In this document: positions 1-9,090 of the stretch, piece by piece | Layout of the letters: the number at the start of each line of letters is the position of its first letter | Numbering within the stretch: the first letter of the stretch is position 1 | NCBI RefSeq assembly: GCF_011752935.1 | Contig: NZ_VWWO01000001.1 | Location: forward strand, 1,116,001 to 1,180,000 | DNA from: Chitinophaga sp. Cy-1792 | GTDB lineage: Bacteria > Bacteroidota > Bacteroidia > Chitinophagales > Chitinophagaceae | DNA: 64,000 bases | Reading direction: 5' to 3' | The notes under the pieces: generated by a model | What the model saw: the letters and a program-made list of their open reading frames with translations, nothing else | What the model was told of the DNA's origin: nothing | The model's database searches: none | Position numbers and translations under genes: made by a program

Positions 1-149
1 TTCTGTTCAAAAGAGCTTTTCACTGCTACCGGAGCTTCTACAACTTTAACTGTAGCAGTTTTTGTTTTTTTAACTGATTTTTTTTGCTGTGCAAAAGTTA
101 TGCCGGAAGAGACTAAGACCGCGCAAATAATTAACGTCAACTTTTTCAT
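1..149 (-). CDS. Secreted protein, N-terminal fragment (possibly PepSY-like)
   Basis: Only the first 49 codons lie in the window; the gene runs off the left edge. The start is the ATG at 149, giving a clear Sec signal peptide (KK, hydrophobic core, cleavage after TFA around residue 20). A lysine/threonine-rich linker follows, then the stretch APVAVKSSFEQ. That last stretch resembles the beginning of Bacteroidota periplasmic PepSY-like (PF11396-type) proteins, which typically have P-x-AV-x-x-x-F before an FP-x-A motif, but the diagnostic part is outside the window. The signal peptide is seen directly. The family suggestion is inference and weak. Confidence 0.6.
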   Translation of the reverse strand, partial: MKKLTLIICAVLVSSGITFAQQKKSVKKTKTATVKVVEAPVAVKSSFEQ

Positions 150-340
150 AAAGAATGATATGGTTTTGCGTTGGGTTAAATTAATTACAAGGTTTCTCAA
201 TTCTTCTTCTCTGACACCAAAACAATGCCAAAAACGCAAAATAAGTACTCTTTATTGTAAATTACTAAAAAAAGAACAAAAAAAGTTGAAATAACTGCGA
301 TTTTAAGAAAGTAACGGCTTCTCGTCCCAGCCTATTTTAT

Positions 341-348
341 TAACTTCG
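341..348 (+). promoter_or_regulatory. Putative -7 element upstream of ileS
   Basis: TAacTTCG resembles the Bacteroidota -7 consensus TAnnTTTG and is followed by a plausible start region 55 bp before the ileS ATG. No good TTTG element is seen at the expected 19-bp spacing, so this is a partial match only. Confidence 0.35.
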
Positions 349-403
349 CACAATTTTAATCAATTATTGTATCATATAACATCAAAGGACGGGGAATTGT
401 TTT

Positions 404-3400
404 ATGTCCAGCAAATATCAGGAATATAACCAACTGAATTTACCTCAGATAGAGAAAGATATACTCCAGCAATGGGAGCTCCGACGGGCTTTTGAGAAAA
501 GCGTGGAAGTCCGCGAAGGTGCTACTCCCTTTGTATTTTATGAAGGCCCTCCAAGCGCAAACGGATTACCTGGTATTCACCACGTAATTTCCCGTACCCT
601 GAAAGACCTTGTATGCCGTTACAAAACCATGCAGGGGTTCCAGGTGAAAAGAAAAGGCGGCTGGGACACACACGGTCTGCCTGTTGAATTAGGCGTGGAA
701 AAAATGCTGGGTATCACCAAAGAAGATATCGGTAAGAAAATTTCTATTGCTGATTATAACGACACCTGTCGCCGTGAAGTTTTAAAGTACAAAGACAAAT
801 GGGATGAGCTGACCCAGAAAATGGGTTACTGGGTGGATCTGCAGGATCCATACATCACATTCGACAATAAATATATAGAATCCCTCTGGTGGGCACTCCA
901 AACCCTCTATAAGAAAGGATTGCTTTATAAAAGCGTAAGTATCCAGCCTTACTCTCCTGCTGCCGGTACCGGCCTTAGCTCCGCAGAGCTGAACATGCCC
1001 GGCACCTACAAGGATGTAAAAGATACTACCGTGGTAGCCATGTTCAAAGCGGCAAAAGCAGCCAACTCACAGTTCCTGTTCGATGCAGCCGGCAACGATG
1101 AAGTATTCTTCCTGGCCTGGACCACCACCCCATGGACTTTACCTTCCAACCTCGGTCTGACCGTTGGGGCTAATATAGATTACGTACTGGTAAGTACTTT
1201 TAACCAATATACCCATCTGCCAATCAATGTTGTAATGGCTAAAGTGCTGTTACACAAATATTTCAAGGCAGAAGGCGAAAACGCTGACTTCGCTGAATAC
1301 AAAGAAGGCGACAAGGTAATCCCATGGAAAATCCTGAGCACCTTCAAAGGAAAAGACCTGGAAAACCTCCGTTACGAGCAGCTGCTGCCTTATGCACAGC
1401 CGGAAGAAGGAGATCCATTCCGCGTAATTATCGGCGATTTCGTTACCACTGAAGACGGTACCGGTATCGTACACACTGCTCCTGCTTTTGGTGCAGACGA
1501 TAACCGTGTAGGTAAAAAATATGGTATCGGCATCCTTACCCTCGTGGACAAAGCCGGTAAATTCACAGAAAACGTTGGCGAATTCTCCAACCGTTATGTG
1601 AAGAATTATAAAGATGATCCTGATTACAAAGACGTAGATGTGGATATCGCGGTAAAACTGAAAAAGGAAAACCGTGCATTTAAGGTGGAGAAATATGAAC
1701 ACACCTATCCACACTGCTGGCGTACCGATAAGCCAGTACTGTATTATCCGCTGGATGCATGGTTCATCAAAACCACTGCAGTAAAAGACAGGATGATAGA
1801 ACTGAATAAGACCATCAACTGGAAACCTGCATTCACCGGTACCGGACGTTTCGGTAACTGGCTGGAAAACATGGTAGACTGGAACCTTAGCCGCAGCCGC
1901 TACTGGGGTACTCCGCTGCCTATCTGGCGTACAGAAGATGGTACCGAAGAGAAATGTATCGGCAGCATCGAAGAACTGAACACCGAGATCCGCAAAGCCA
2001 ATGAGGTACTGGGCGGTGATGTGAATAAGTCTTATCTCCATGAAGGTATCCTCGATCTGCATAAACCTTATGTAGATGATATCATCCTGGTAAGTGAATC
2101 CGGTCAGCCTATGCGCCGTGAGCCGGATCTGGTAGATGTTTGGTTTGATTCCGGTGCCATGCCTTATGCTCAGCAGCATTATCCGTTTGAGAATAAAGAG
2201 GCAATCGACGGCCGCCAGGCATTCCCTGCGGATTTCATTGCTGAAGGTGTGGATCAGACACGTGGATGGTTCTACACATTACATGCACTGGGCGTAATGC
2301 TCTTTGATAATGTGGCGTTTAAAACCGTAGTATCCAATGGTCTGGTACTCGATGCTCAGGGTATGAAAATGAGTAAACGCCTCGGTAACGTGGTGAATCC
2401 ATTTGAAACCATTGCGCAATACGGTGCGGATGCAACCCGCTGGTACCTGATCACCAATGCATCGCCATGGGATAGTCTCAAGTTCGATGTGAAAGGTGTT
2501 GGCGAGGCACAGCGTAAATTATTCGGTACACTGTATAACACATATAATTTCTTCGCTATGTATGCGAACCTGGATAATTTCACATTCAAGGAAGCATACA
2601 TTCCACTGGAAGAACGCCCGGAAATTGACCGCTGGATCATTTCTGTACTGAATACACTGGTGAAGGAAGCAACTGCCTACTTCAACGATTATGAACCTAC
2701 CCAGGCGGGCAGAGCCATTGAGCGTTTTGTAGATGAGCACCTGAGTAACTGGTACGTGCGTTTATGCCGTCGCCGTTTCTGGAAAGGTGAGTACGAACAT
2801 GATAAGATTAGTGCATATCAGACACTGTATGAATGTCTTGAGACGGTGATCCAGCTGATGGCTCCGGTTTCTCCATTCTTTACAGACTGGATGTTTAACA
2901 ACCTAAACAGTGTGACAGGCCGCCTTAAGGCAGAGTCTGTTCATCATTCCGATTTTCCGGTGGCAGTAGCGGAAGCAATTGATCCGGATCTGGAAGAAAG
3001 GATGCAGCTGGCGCAGGATATCTCATCATTGGTTTTAAGTTTGCGTAAGAAGGTGAATATCAAGGTTCGCCAGCCATTGCATAAAATCCTTATCCCGGTA
3101 TCAAATGCACACCAGCAGGAACAGATCGCTAAAGTGGCGGATTTGATAAAAAGTGAAGTGAATGTCAAAGCAATTGATTATCTTACAGAAACTGCGGGTT
3201 TTATCAAGAAAAAGATTAAGCCTAATTTCAAATCTCTCGGGAGTAAGATGGGGGCGAAAATGAAATCTGTTGCAGCCGCTATCGGCGCCTTTACAGATGT
3301 AGAAATTGCCACTATCGAAAAGGACGGTCACTATGTATTGCGTGTGGAAGGAGAGGATGTACAAATCCAACTCTCTGATGTTGAGATCATTTCCGAAGAT

Positions 3401-3730
3401 ATACCTGGATGGACAGTTGCGAATAAGGGTGCACTGACAGTAGCACTCGATATTACTATTACACCTGAGTTACAGGATGAAGGTAATGCAAGGGAACTGG
3501 TTAACCGCATCCAGAAAATACGTAAAGACAGTGGTTTTGAACTGACTGACAGAATTGATGTTAAAGTAGCGGTGGTAGACACGCTGAAGTCGGCGATTAT
3601 TAACTATAATGACTATATTTGCACGGAAATTTTGGCAGATAGCTTGGATTTAGTAGCGACGCTACAAGATGGTACAGAAATCGAGGTTAACGACCTTAAA
3701 TTTAATGTATTAGTTAACAAAAAAAGCTAA
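404..3730 (+). CDS. ileS: Isoleucyl-tRNA synthetase (long, eukaryote-type)
   Basis: Class I aminoacyl-tRNA synthetase charging tRNA-Ile in the cytoplasm. The 1108-residue length and C-terminal extension fit the long IleRS class. The ATP-binding HIGH motif appears as GIHH (residues 57-60) after the GPPSANG signature, and the KMSKS loop is KMSKR (about 655-659). The editing (CP1) insert lies between them; it includes TTTPWTLPSN and GIVHTAPAFGADD segments. The anticodon-binding region and a C-terminal domain follow. It lies 6 bp upstream of the DksA-like gene and is probably cotranscribed with it. Long-type IleRS enzymes are often less sensitive to mupirocin; whether this one is cannot be read from sequence. 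Identification is very secure. Confidence 0.97.
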   Translation: MSSKYQEYNQLNLPQIEKDILQQWELRRAFEKSVEVREGATPFVFYEGPPSANGLPGIHHVISRTLKDLVCRYKTMQGFQVKRKGGWDTHGLPVELGVEKMLGITKEDIGKKISIADYNDTCRREVLKYKDKWDELTQKMGYWVDLQDPYITFDNKYIESLWWALQTLYKKGLLYKSVSIQPYSPAAGTGLSSAELNMPGTYKDVKDTTVVAMFKAAKAANSQFLFDAAGNDEVFFLAWTTTPWTLPSNLGLTVGANIDYVLVSTFNQYTHLPINVVMAKVLLHKYFKAEGENADFAEYKEGDKVIPWKILSTFKGKDLENLRYEQLLPYAQPEEGDPFRVIIGDFVTTEDGTGIVHTAPAFGADDNRVGKKYGIGILTLVDKAGKFTENVGEFSNRYVKNYKDDPDYKDVDVDIAVKLKKENRAFKVEKYEHTYPHCWRTDKPVLYYPLDAWFIKTTAVKDRMIELNKTINWKPAFTGTGRFGNWLENMVDWNLSRSRYWGTPLPIWRTEDGTEEKCIGSIEELNTEIRKANEVLGGDVNKSYLHEGILDLHKPYVDDIILVSESGQPMRREPDLVDVWFDSGAMPYAQQHYPFENKEAIDGRQAFPADFIAEGVDQTRGWFYTLHALGVMLFDNVAFKTVVSNGLVLDAQGMKMSKRLGNVVNPFETIAQYGADATRWYLITNASPWDSLKFDVKGVGEAQRKLFGTLYNTYNFFAMYANLDNFTFKEAYIPLEERPEIDRWIISVLNTLVKEATAYFNDYEPTQAGRAIERFVDEHLSNWYVRLCRRRFWKGEYEHDKISAYQTLYECLETVIQLMAPVSPFFTDWMFNNLNSVTGRLKAESVHHSDFPVAVAEAIDPDLEERMQLAQDISSLVLSLRKKVNIKVRQPLHKILIPVSNAHQQEQIAKVADLIKSEVNVKAIDYLTETAGFIKKKIKPNFKSLGSKMGAKMKSVAAAIGAFTDVEIATIEKDGHYVLRVEGEDVQIQLSDVEIISEDIPGWTVANKGALTVALDITITPELQDEGNARELVNRIQKIRKDSGFELTDRIDVKVAVVDTLKSAIINYNDYICTEILADSLDLVATLQDGTEIEVNDLKFNVLVNKKS

Positions 3731-3736
3731 TCCCCC

Positions 3737-4786
3737 ATGGCAACAAAAAAGAAGGTTGCTAGCAAATCGACAAAGAAGGCAGCGGCGCCAAAGCCTGCAG
3801 CAAAGAAAGCATCATCCGAAAAGAAGGTATCTGCTACTGCTCCCGCTAAAAAAGCATCGCCCGCTACCACGAAAGCAGCCAGTGTAAAAACTGCTGCAAA
3901 AGTTGTTAAGCCAGCAGCCTCCAGTGCGAAAAACGAAGCTAAAAAGCCTGAAAAGGCCGTAGCTGCGAAAAAAGCACCCGTTGCCACAAAGGCTTCTGCC
4001 CTCCAAAGCAAAGCACCATCCGTCAAAGAAAAAGTTGCTGTACCTGCAAAATCGACCGTAACAAAAGAACCTGCTGCAAAGCAGCTAGTGGTGACCAAAA
4101 GCGTTTCCGCTGAAACAAAGAAACCATTAATTTCTAAGTCAGAAGAAAAAGAACTTAAAACGATGGCAGTAAAGAAAGCAGAAAAGGAACAAGTTGCTAA
4201 GGAGAAAGAATCCACAAAAAAAGCAGCGGATAAGCCAGTTGTAAAAGCTGAAAAATCAGTAAAGACGGAAAAAGAAAAATCCGTGAAACCCGAAAAAGGA
4301 GCTGAGAAAGCTGAAAAATCTGAAAAGAAAAGCAGCAAAGCAGGTAACCTCGTCGCTTATCAACCTGAATTTACCAAATCTGTACTGGATCAGCCAGAAC
4401 AACCCGCAGGTCCGGTATTCAGGTATAGTGATGCAGATCTTCAGGAATTCAAAGAGCTTATCCTCAAAAAACTGGAAGCAGCTAAGAAAGAACTGATTTA
4501 CCTGCAAGGCCTTATCACCCGCAAGGACGAAGCTGGTACTGATGATACTGAAAATAAATACATGAGCATGGAAGATGGTAGCGGCTCCCAGGAAAGAGAG
4601 CAGCTCAACCAGATGGCCAGCCGTCAGATTCAGTTCATCGACCACCTCGAAAAAGCACTGGTACGTATAGAAAACAAGACTTACGGCATTTGTCGCGTAA
4701 CCGGCAAACTGATCGATAAGGCTCGTCTGAAAGCAGTACCTCATGCTACCCTTAGCATCGAAGCCAAACTGGCTAAAAGCAAATAA
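3737..4786 (+). CDS. DksA/TraR-like protein with long Lys/Ala-rich N-terminal tail
   Basis: The C-terminal 120 or so residues match the Bacteroidota DksA/TraR family: a helical hairpin (about 235-310) and a degenerate zinc-finger segment (YGICRVTGKLI, then RLKAVPHATLS). Only one cysteine (C319) of the classical four remains, as is common in this phylum, so zinc binding is doubtful. The first 210 residues or so are extremely rich in Lys, Ala, Ser, Pro and Glu and resemble histone-H1/HC1-like tails that bind nucleic acid. DksA proteins act at the RNA polymerase secondary channel with ppGpp. The tail could add DNA or RNA binding, which is inference. The gene starts 6 bp after ileS and ends before a strong terminator. 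Confidence 0.85.
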   Translation: MATKKKVASKSTKKAAAPKPAAKKASSEKKVSATAPAKKASPATTKAASVKTAAKVVKPAASSAKNEAKKPEKAVAAKKAPVATKASALQSKAPSVKEKVAVPAKSTVTKEPAAKQLVVTKSVSAETKKPLISKSEEKELKTMAVKKAEKEQVAKEKESTKKAADKPVVKAEKSVKTEKEKSVKPEKGAEKAEKSEKKSSKAGNLVAYQPEFTKSVLDQPEQPAGPVFRYSDADLQEFKELILKKLEAAKKELIYLQGLITRKDEAGTDDTENKYMSMEDGSGSQEREQLNQMASRQIQFIDHLEKALVRIENKTYGICRVTGKLIDKARLKAVPHATLSIEAKLAKSK

Positions 4787-4816
4787 AGCTTTAAAACGCA
4801 TCTGCGTAAAAATAAA

Positions 4817-4854
4817 GCGCCCTTCCGCATTAGCCGGAAGGGCGCATTGTTTTT
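4817..4854. terminator. Bidirectional intrinsic terminator
   Basis: Perfect 11-bp GC-rich stem (4817-4827 with 4835-4845), 7-nt loop, then TTGTTTTT on the plus strand. On the minus strand the stem is followed by TTTATTTTT, so it can end both the dksA-like gene and the convergent glycosyltransferase gene. Confidence 0.88.
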
Positions 4855-4900
4855 AAAGACTGCCAGTCAAACGCAGTACCAGTACTACCTGGTCATCTGC

Positions 4901-6418
4901 CTAAACACATTTTCTATCCGCTCCCCTGTTCCGCATCGCCAGGTATATCAATCCGGCTGCTCCCAGCCCCATCAGACTCCCGATACCAATTCGCCTGGCC
5001 TGTCGCTTATCAATCTTAACAGGTGGCAATCTTAATTTTTTCTTTTCTACAGAAACATCCGGAACTATCTCCAGTAATGGTTGCAAAGAAAGACCAGTAA
5101 TTATTTTATCAGCAATCTTTTCTACAGCTGACCGCTGATATTGTGGACAAAATGCAACACCTATACCCGCGTTAATCAATAATTGTTCGTCTTGCTTACC
5201 ATCTCCCACATACACAATATTTTGAGCGTGTATGCCATATTCTGCAGTGATGTACGAGAATAAATTCAGTTTATCATACACTTCATCTTTGATGAAATAG
5301 TCTGCTGCAGTAAATACACCGGTAGAAATACTGTTGACCAGTTGTATTTTATTGGCAAACACGAAATCCATTCCCAGCTTGTTTTTGATATGACGTGCTA
5401 CACATCCGTAACTGTCTGTAACCATGCCACATACATAGCCGCGTCGTTTCAATTCCTTCACCACAGCTGCAATGCCGGGTACTACAGGAATAGCATCAGC
5501 CACTTCCAGCAGCTCCGCCAGGTTTCTGTGTTCAAACAATGTGGTAATCTGCTTCATGCGGTCCACAGGGTCTGTAACGCTGGCCTGTATACGAAGATAG
5601 GTAGCTTCTTCGTCGAAAGCGATGGCTGCCCAGTGCAGGTAGTCCTGCGTAAAAACAGCATGGTCCATATTAAAGATGACCATCTTCTCCATTTTCTCAA
5701 TAGATTCAAGGATAGAATATTCCATCTGTTCCCTGATCACATTGATATTCCCCAGTGTTTCCAGGTTTTCAGAAGGAATGTTTTCTGCTTTACGAAGGAT
5801 GGTGCGGGATACTTCCCTGGACATCTTGCTCAGTTGTTCCCATGTTTGCATGGCGTTTTCCACTTTGCCGATATTCGCTTCTGTAATGCGTGCGCCTTGC
5901 AGGTGTACGTCTATCAACAGGCCTATATCTACGCCATAGTCATTTTCAAAATGTACACTGGAGAGCAATGATTTGCGTGCTGCGATCATGCCGCTGAGTG
6001 GTTGCTGAAAGTGAGCAAGTTCAGGAAATAAAATACTCAGCAGTGGCTTGGCCACTAATTGTGTGACCCTGCCTGCCTGCCTTTCAAAGTAGGATTTGAC
6101 GAAGTCAGCTTCGTCCTTTTCAATCGGAATGGTTAATAAGTCTACAATGTTATCAGGATAGGTGAGGATGTCACCATCTACATAGGCGATGATGTCGCCT
6201 TTGGCGGCCATCATTCCCTCTCTCATGGAAATACCTTTGCCGCGCTGGCTGCTGGTAATTACCCGTACATCTTCTTTCATAGCTTCTGCTACGGTATTAT
6301 CCGTTGAATTATCATCTACTACAATAATCTCAATTTTACGGGATGTCTTCTTTATCGTTTTAATAACCTGGCGGATGGTAGCGCCTTCGTTTAATACAGG
6401 AATTACGATTGAAATCAT
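4901..6418 (-). CDS. Family 2 glycosyltransferase fused to HAD-like domain, C-terminal membrane anchor
   Basis: Three parts are visible. Residues 1 to about 220 are a GT-A glycosyltransferase family 2 domain (VIPVLNEG, DDNSTDN at 35-41, DxD-type DGD at 81-83), similar to glucosyl-3-phosphoglycerate-synthase-like enzymes. Residues about 245-450 are a HAD-IB (SerB-like) domain with motif II VTDS and motif IV GDGKQDE. Around 480-498 is a single hydrophobic helix (SLMGLGAAGLIYLAM) followed by arginines. In HAD motif I the expected nucleophile is DxDxT/V, but here it reads NMDHAV with Asn250 in the nucleophile position. The HAD part may therefore be a binding or regulatory pseudo-phosphatase. Donor and acceptor are unknown. 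The gene is transcribed alone and ends at the shared terminator. Confidence 0.8.
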   Translation of the reverse strand: MISIVIPVLNEGATIRQVIKTIKKTSRKIEIIVVDDNSTDNTVAEAMKEDVRVITSSQRGKGISMREGMMAAKGDIIAYVDGDILTYPDNIVDLLTIPIEKDEADFVKSYFERQAGRVTQLVAKPLLSILFPELAHFQQPLSGMIAARKSLLSSVHFENDYGVDIGLLIDVHLQGARITEANIGKVENAMQTWEQLSKMSREVSRTILRKAENIPSENLETLGNINVIREQMEYSILESIEKMEKMVIFNMDHAVFTQDYLHWAAIAFDEEATYLRIQASVTDPVDRMKQITTLFEHRNLAELLEVADAIPVVPGIAAVVKELKRRGYVCGMVTDSYGCVARHIKNKLGMDFVFANKIQLVNSISTGVFTAADYFIKDEVYDKLNLFSYITAEYGIHAQNIVYVGDGKQDEQLLINAGIGVAFCPQYQRSAVEKIADKIITGLSLQPLLEIVPDVSVEKKKLRLPPVKIDKRQARRIGIGSLMGLGAAGLIYLAMRNRGADRKCV

Positions 6419-6551
6419 AGGAGTTCGCTATGTTAAAGGTTAATAAAATAAAGCTGCAAAGAGCTGGTTGGCATTATCAATGGGGCGTATAACAAAAACG
6501 GGGCCATAACCGGCCACTGATGCGAATCTTCAGGTATTAATACGAATAAAA

Positions 6552-6581
6552 AAAACGCTTCAGGATTTCCTGAAGCGTTTT
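6552..6581 (-). terminator. Intrinsic terminator of the ABC exporter gene
   Basis: Inverted repeat of 14 nt (6552-6565 with 6568-6581) around a TT centre, core ACGCTTCAGG/CCTGAAGCGT. Read on the minus strand it is followed by a run of eight or nine T residues, 27 bp after the exporter stop codon. Confidence 0.88.
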
Positions 6582-6607
6582 ACATATATGCATTATCGTT
6601 AGATGAG

Positions 6608-8440
6608 TTATTTGAATTCCTGCATTTCGACTAAACGTCTGTAAATGCCGCCATTAGCGAGGAGTTCCTGGTGATTACCTCTCTCTACAATTTCTCCTTT
6701 CTCCATAACAATAATTTCAGACGCATATTGAATGGTACTGAGTCGGTGTGCAATAACAATGCTGGTACGGCTTTCCATCAATTTATCCAGTGCGCCCTGT
6801 ACCAGTTTTTCTGATTCTGTATCCAGTGCAGAAGTGGCTTCATCGAGGATCATAATAGGCGGATTTTTGAATACCGCTCTTGCGATGGTCAGGCGCTGAC
6901 GCTGGCCACCACTGAGTTTCATACCACCGTCGCCGATATTGGTATCGTAGCCGTTTTCGAGCTGTTCAATAAATTCGTGTGCATTGGCAATTTTCGCTGC
7001 ACGGATCACCTCTTCTTTATTGGCATCAGGATAGCCGAAAGCGATGTTGTTGAATACGCTGTCGTTGAACAGGATGGCTTGCTGAGAAACCACGCCCATC
7101 AGGCTGCGCAGGTCTTCTACTTTCAGGTCACGTACATCATGTCCATCTATTTTAACAGCGCCTCCCTGTACATCATAGAAGCGCGGAAGCAGGTCGGCCA
7201 TGGTAGATTTACCGGCACCGCTGCGCCCTACCAATGCGATGATCTGACCTTTTTTAATTGTCAGGTTCACATTTTTAAGTACAGGCTGTTGCTCGTAGGA
7301 GAAGTTGATATTATCGTAAACGATTTCGTTGTTGAAATCTTTGATCGCATCCGCATTAGGTTTCTCCTGTATGGTAACCGGCGCATCCAGTACGTCAAAA
7401 ATTCTTTCACTGGATACCAGTCCTTTCTGAATGGTAGTGATAGCCGTAGAAATATTTTTTGCCGGTTGCAGGATCTGGGAATAGAATACCAGGTAGGTCA
7501 TGAAAACAGCGCCGGACATGATTGGGTTTTCGCCTATCACCAGGCTGCCTCCGTAAAGGATCAGGATGAGGATAACGGAAACACTGAGGATTTCAGTAAT
7601 AGGTGATGCCAGTTCACGTTGGTTATACATGGAACGGCTCACATCGATGAACTCCTGGTTGGCAGATCCAAACTTGTTCTGCATAAATTTCTTGGCGCCA
7701 AATGCCTGGATAATACGGATCCCGCCAATGCTCTCTTCAAAAATACTTAATACCCTTCCCAATAATGACTGGCTGAAATGTCCTTTTTGCTTCAGTTTTT
7801 TACTGATATAGGAGATGATAAAGCCGGAAAGCGGGAAATACCAGATGGTAAACAGGGTCAGTTTGGTAGACATGAAGAACAGCGCGATAAAATACGCGAT
7901 GATGATAAACGGATCGCGCAGGAATACCTGGATGGAGTTTACCACGTTTGATTCAATTTCCTGTACGTCACTGGCCATGATAGTCAGTATCTCACCTTTT
8001 TTCTTATCGTGATAAAAAGACAGTGATTGCTCTGTGAGTTTAGTGTAAAGATCGTTTCTTACACGTTTCAGCATGGTCATGCGGAGGCGGACGATCACGC
8101 GTGCACTCATGTACCGGCCGAAGTTGGCCAGGATGGTACAGCAAGCGATAAACATACCTACAAAGTAGAGGGCATGCATTTTATCCTGTACGATATAGGT
8201 GCTGAGATGGTATTTAAAGAGATCAATGAAATAGTATACAGAGAATTCGAAATGTGGCTGCACCAGGTTTTTTGCTGCTTCCTGTGCATTCGTCTGGTTA
8301 AATAATAGGTCGAGTAATGGTATAAGTGCTGAAAAATTGACCAGTCCGAAAATAATACCGATAATAGTATAGATCAGATATTCGGGCAGGTAATGGTGCA
8401 GCGGAGTAGCATATTGTAATAATCGCTTAAACGTCTTCAT
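6608..8440 (-). CDS. ABC exporter, MsbA/lipid-A-type half transporter
   Basis: Fused membrane plus ATPase half transporter of about 610 residues. The N-terminal half has six hydrophobic helices; the C-terminal third is the nucleotide-binding domain with Walker A (GRSGAGKST), Q-loop, signature LSGGQRQR, Walker B (IMILDEATSAL) and the H-loop region (IVIAHRLST). Such homodimers flip lipid A core, lipids or drugs across the inner membrane; MsbA-like lipid export is the most likely role. The ATG at 8440 (MKTFKRLLQYATPL) is preferred because an upstream in-frame start at 8509 would add 23 residues unlike the family. It is divergent from rbfA and has its own terminator. Confidence 0.9.
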   Translation of the reverse strand: MKTFKRLLQYATPLHHYLPEYLIYTIIGIIFGLVNFSALIPLLDLLFNQTNAQEAAKNLVQPHFEFSVYYFIDLFKYHLSTYIVQDKMHALYFVGMFIACCTILANFGRYMSARVIVRLRMTMLKRVRNDLYTKLTEQSLSFYHDKKKGEILTIMASDVQEIESNVVNSIQVFLRDPFIIIAYFIALFFMSTKLTLFTIWYFPLSGFIISYISKKLKQKGHFSQSLLGRVLSIFEESIGGIRIIQAFGAKKFMQNKFGSANQEFIDVSRSMYNQRELASPITEILSVSVILILILYGGSLVIGENPIMSGAVFMTYLVFYSQILQPAKNISTAITTIQKGLVSSERIFDVLDAPVTIQEKPNADAIKDFNNEIVYDNINFSYEQQPVLKNVNLTIKKGQIIALVGRSGAGKSTMADLLPRFYDVQGGAVKIDGHDVRDLKVEDLRSLMGVVSQQAILFNDSVFNNIAFGYPDANKEEVIRAAKIANAHEFIEQLENGYDTNIGDGGMKLSGGQRQRLTIARAVFKNPPIMILDEATSALDTESEKLVQGALDKLMESRTSIVIAHRLSTIQYASEIIVMEKGEIVERGNHQELLANGGIYRRLVEMQEFK

Positions 8441-8651
8441 TCCTGTTGCTTTAATCTTAATTTTTAAGAACAGGCAAAAATAGCACAATATCATAGAAAT
8501 GAGAGACAAGAGCTTGAATTCGGGTTATTCTTTGCGGGAAATGGTTAATTTCGCGTCATAAGAGGAGTGAGAGCTTTAGTGAAGTTTGGGATTGTGGGAC
8601 AAATATGTTATTATCGTAATGTCCCGTTTATTAACGAAAAAATTGATTGAC

Positions 8652-9050
8652 ATGCAGGAAACAAAGCGCCAAAAACAAATAGGACAGCTGATACAGGAGG
8701 AATTAAGTGATATATTTCAACGCATGGGTTTCAATGTGTTAGAGGGCGGAATGATCTCTATAGCAGCGGTGAAAATGACTCCTGACCTGCTGGAAGCCAA
8801 GGTATATCTGAGCATGTTTCAGATAAAGGACAAGGATGGGATGCTGGACCGTATCAATGAGCGGATGGGCGAAATCCGTAAATCGCTGGGTATGCGCGTA
8901 GGCAAACAGCTGCGTCGGGTACCTGAGCTGACCTTCTTCCTGGACGATACCCTGGATTATGTGTTTAAGATGGAAGAGTTATTTAAGAAGATAAAGGAAG
9001 ATGATTCCAATATCAAAGGAAATAACGATATCAAAAACGACACAAAATAA
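8652..9050 (+). CDS. rbfA: 30S ribosome-binding factor A
   Basis: Small KH-fold protein needed for late 30S subunit maturation and 16S 5'-end processing. The sequence starts MQETKRQKQIGQLIQEELSD and carries the conserved KVYLSMF strand and the RRVPELTFFLDDTLDYV segment typical of RbfA. The ATG at 8652 gives 132 residues, the usual size; an upstream in-frame ATG at 8586 would add 22 residues not seen in the family. A terminator follows immediately, so it is separated from the LolC/E-type gene. Confidence 0.93.
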   Translation: MQETKRQKQIGQLIQEELSDIFQRMGFNVLEGGMISIAAVKMTPDLLEAKVYLSMFQIKDKDGMLDRINERMGEIRKSLGMRVGKQLRRVPELTFFLDDTLDYVFKMEELFKKIKEDDSNIKGNNDIKNDTK

Positions 9051-9055
9051 TTAAG

Positions 9056-9078
9056 ACCCTCTCGTAGAGAGGGTTTTT
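9056..9078 (+). terminator. Intrinsic terminator after rbfA
   Basis: Stem ACCCTCTC/GAGAGGGT with a GTA loop (9056-9074), followed by TTTTT. It sits 5 bp after the rbfA stop codon and 12 bp before the next start codon. Confidence 0.85.
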
Positions 9079-9090
9079 GGCTTATAAGAT

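Noticed and set aside
100..294. A 64-codon open frame on the plus strand near the left edge
   Set aside because: It overlaps the signal-peptide gene on the other strand, has biased low-complexity Lys/Leu content and no family resemblance; most likely chance.
1250..2179. Minus-strand frame inside ileS
   Set aside because: Fully antisense to a conserved part of ileS and without any family resemblance.
3727..4338. Long minus-strand frame across the DksA-like gene
   Set aside because: It is the mirror of the Lys/Ala-rich codons, giving Phe/Ala-rich nonsense typical of antisense shadows.
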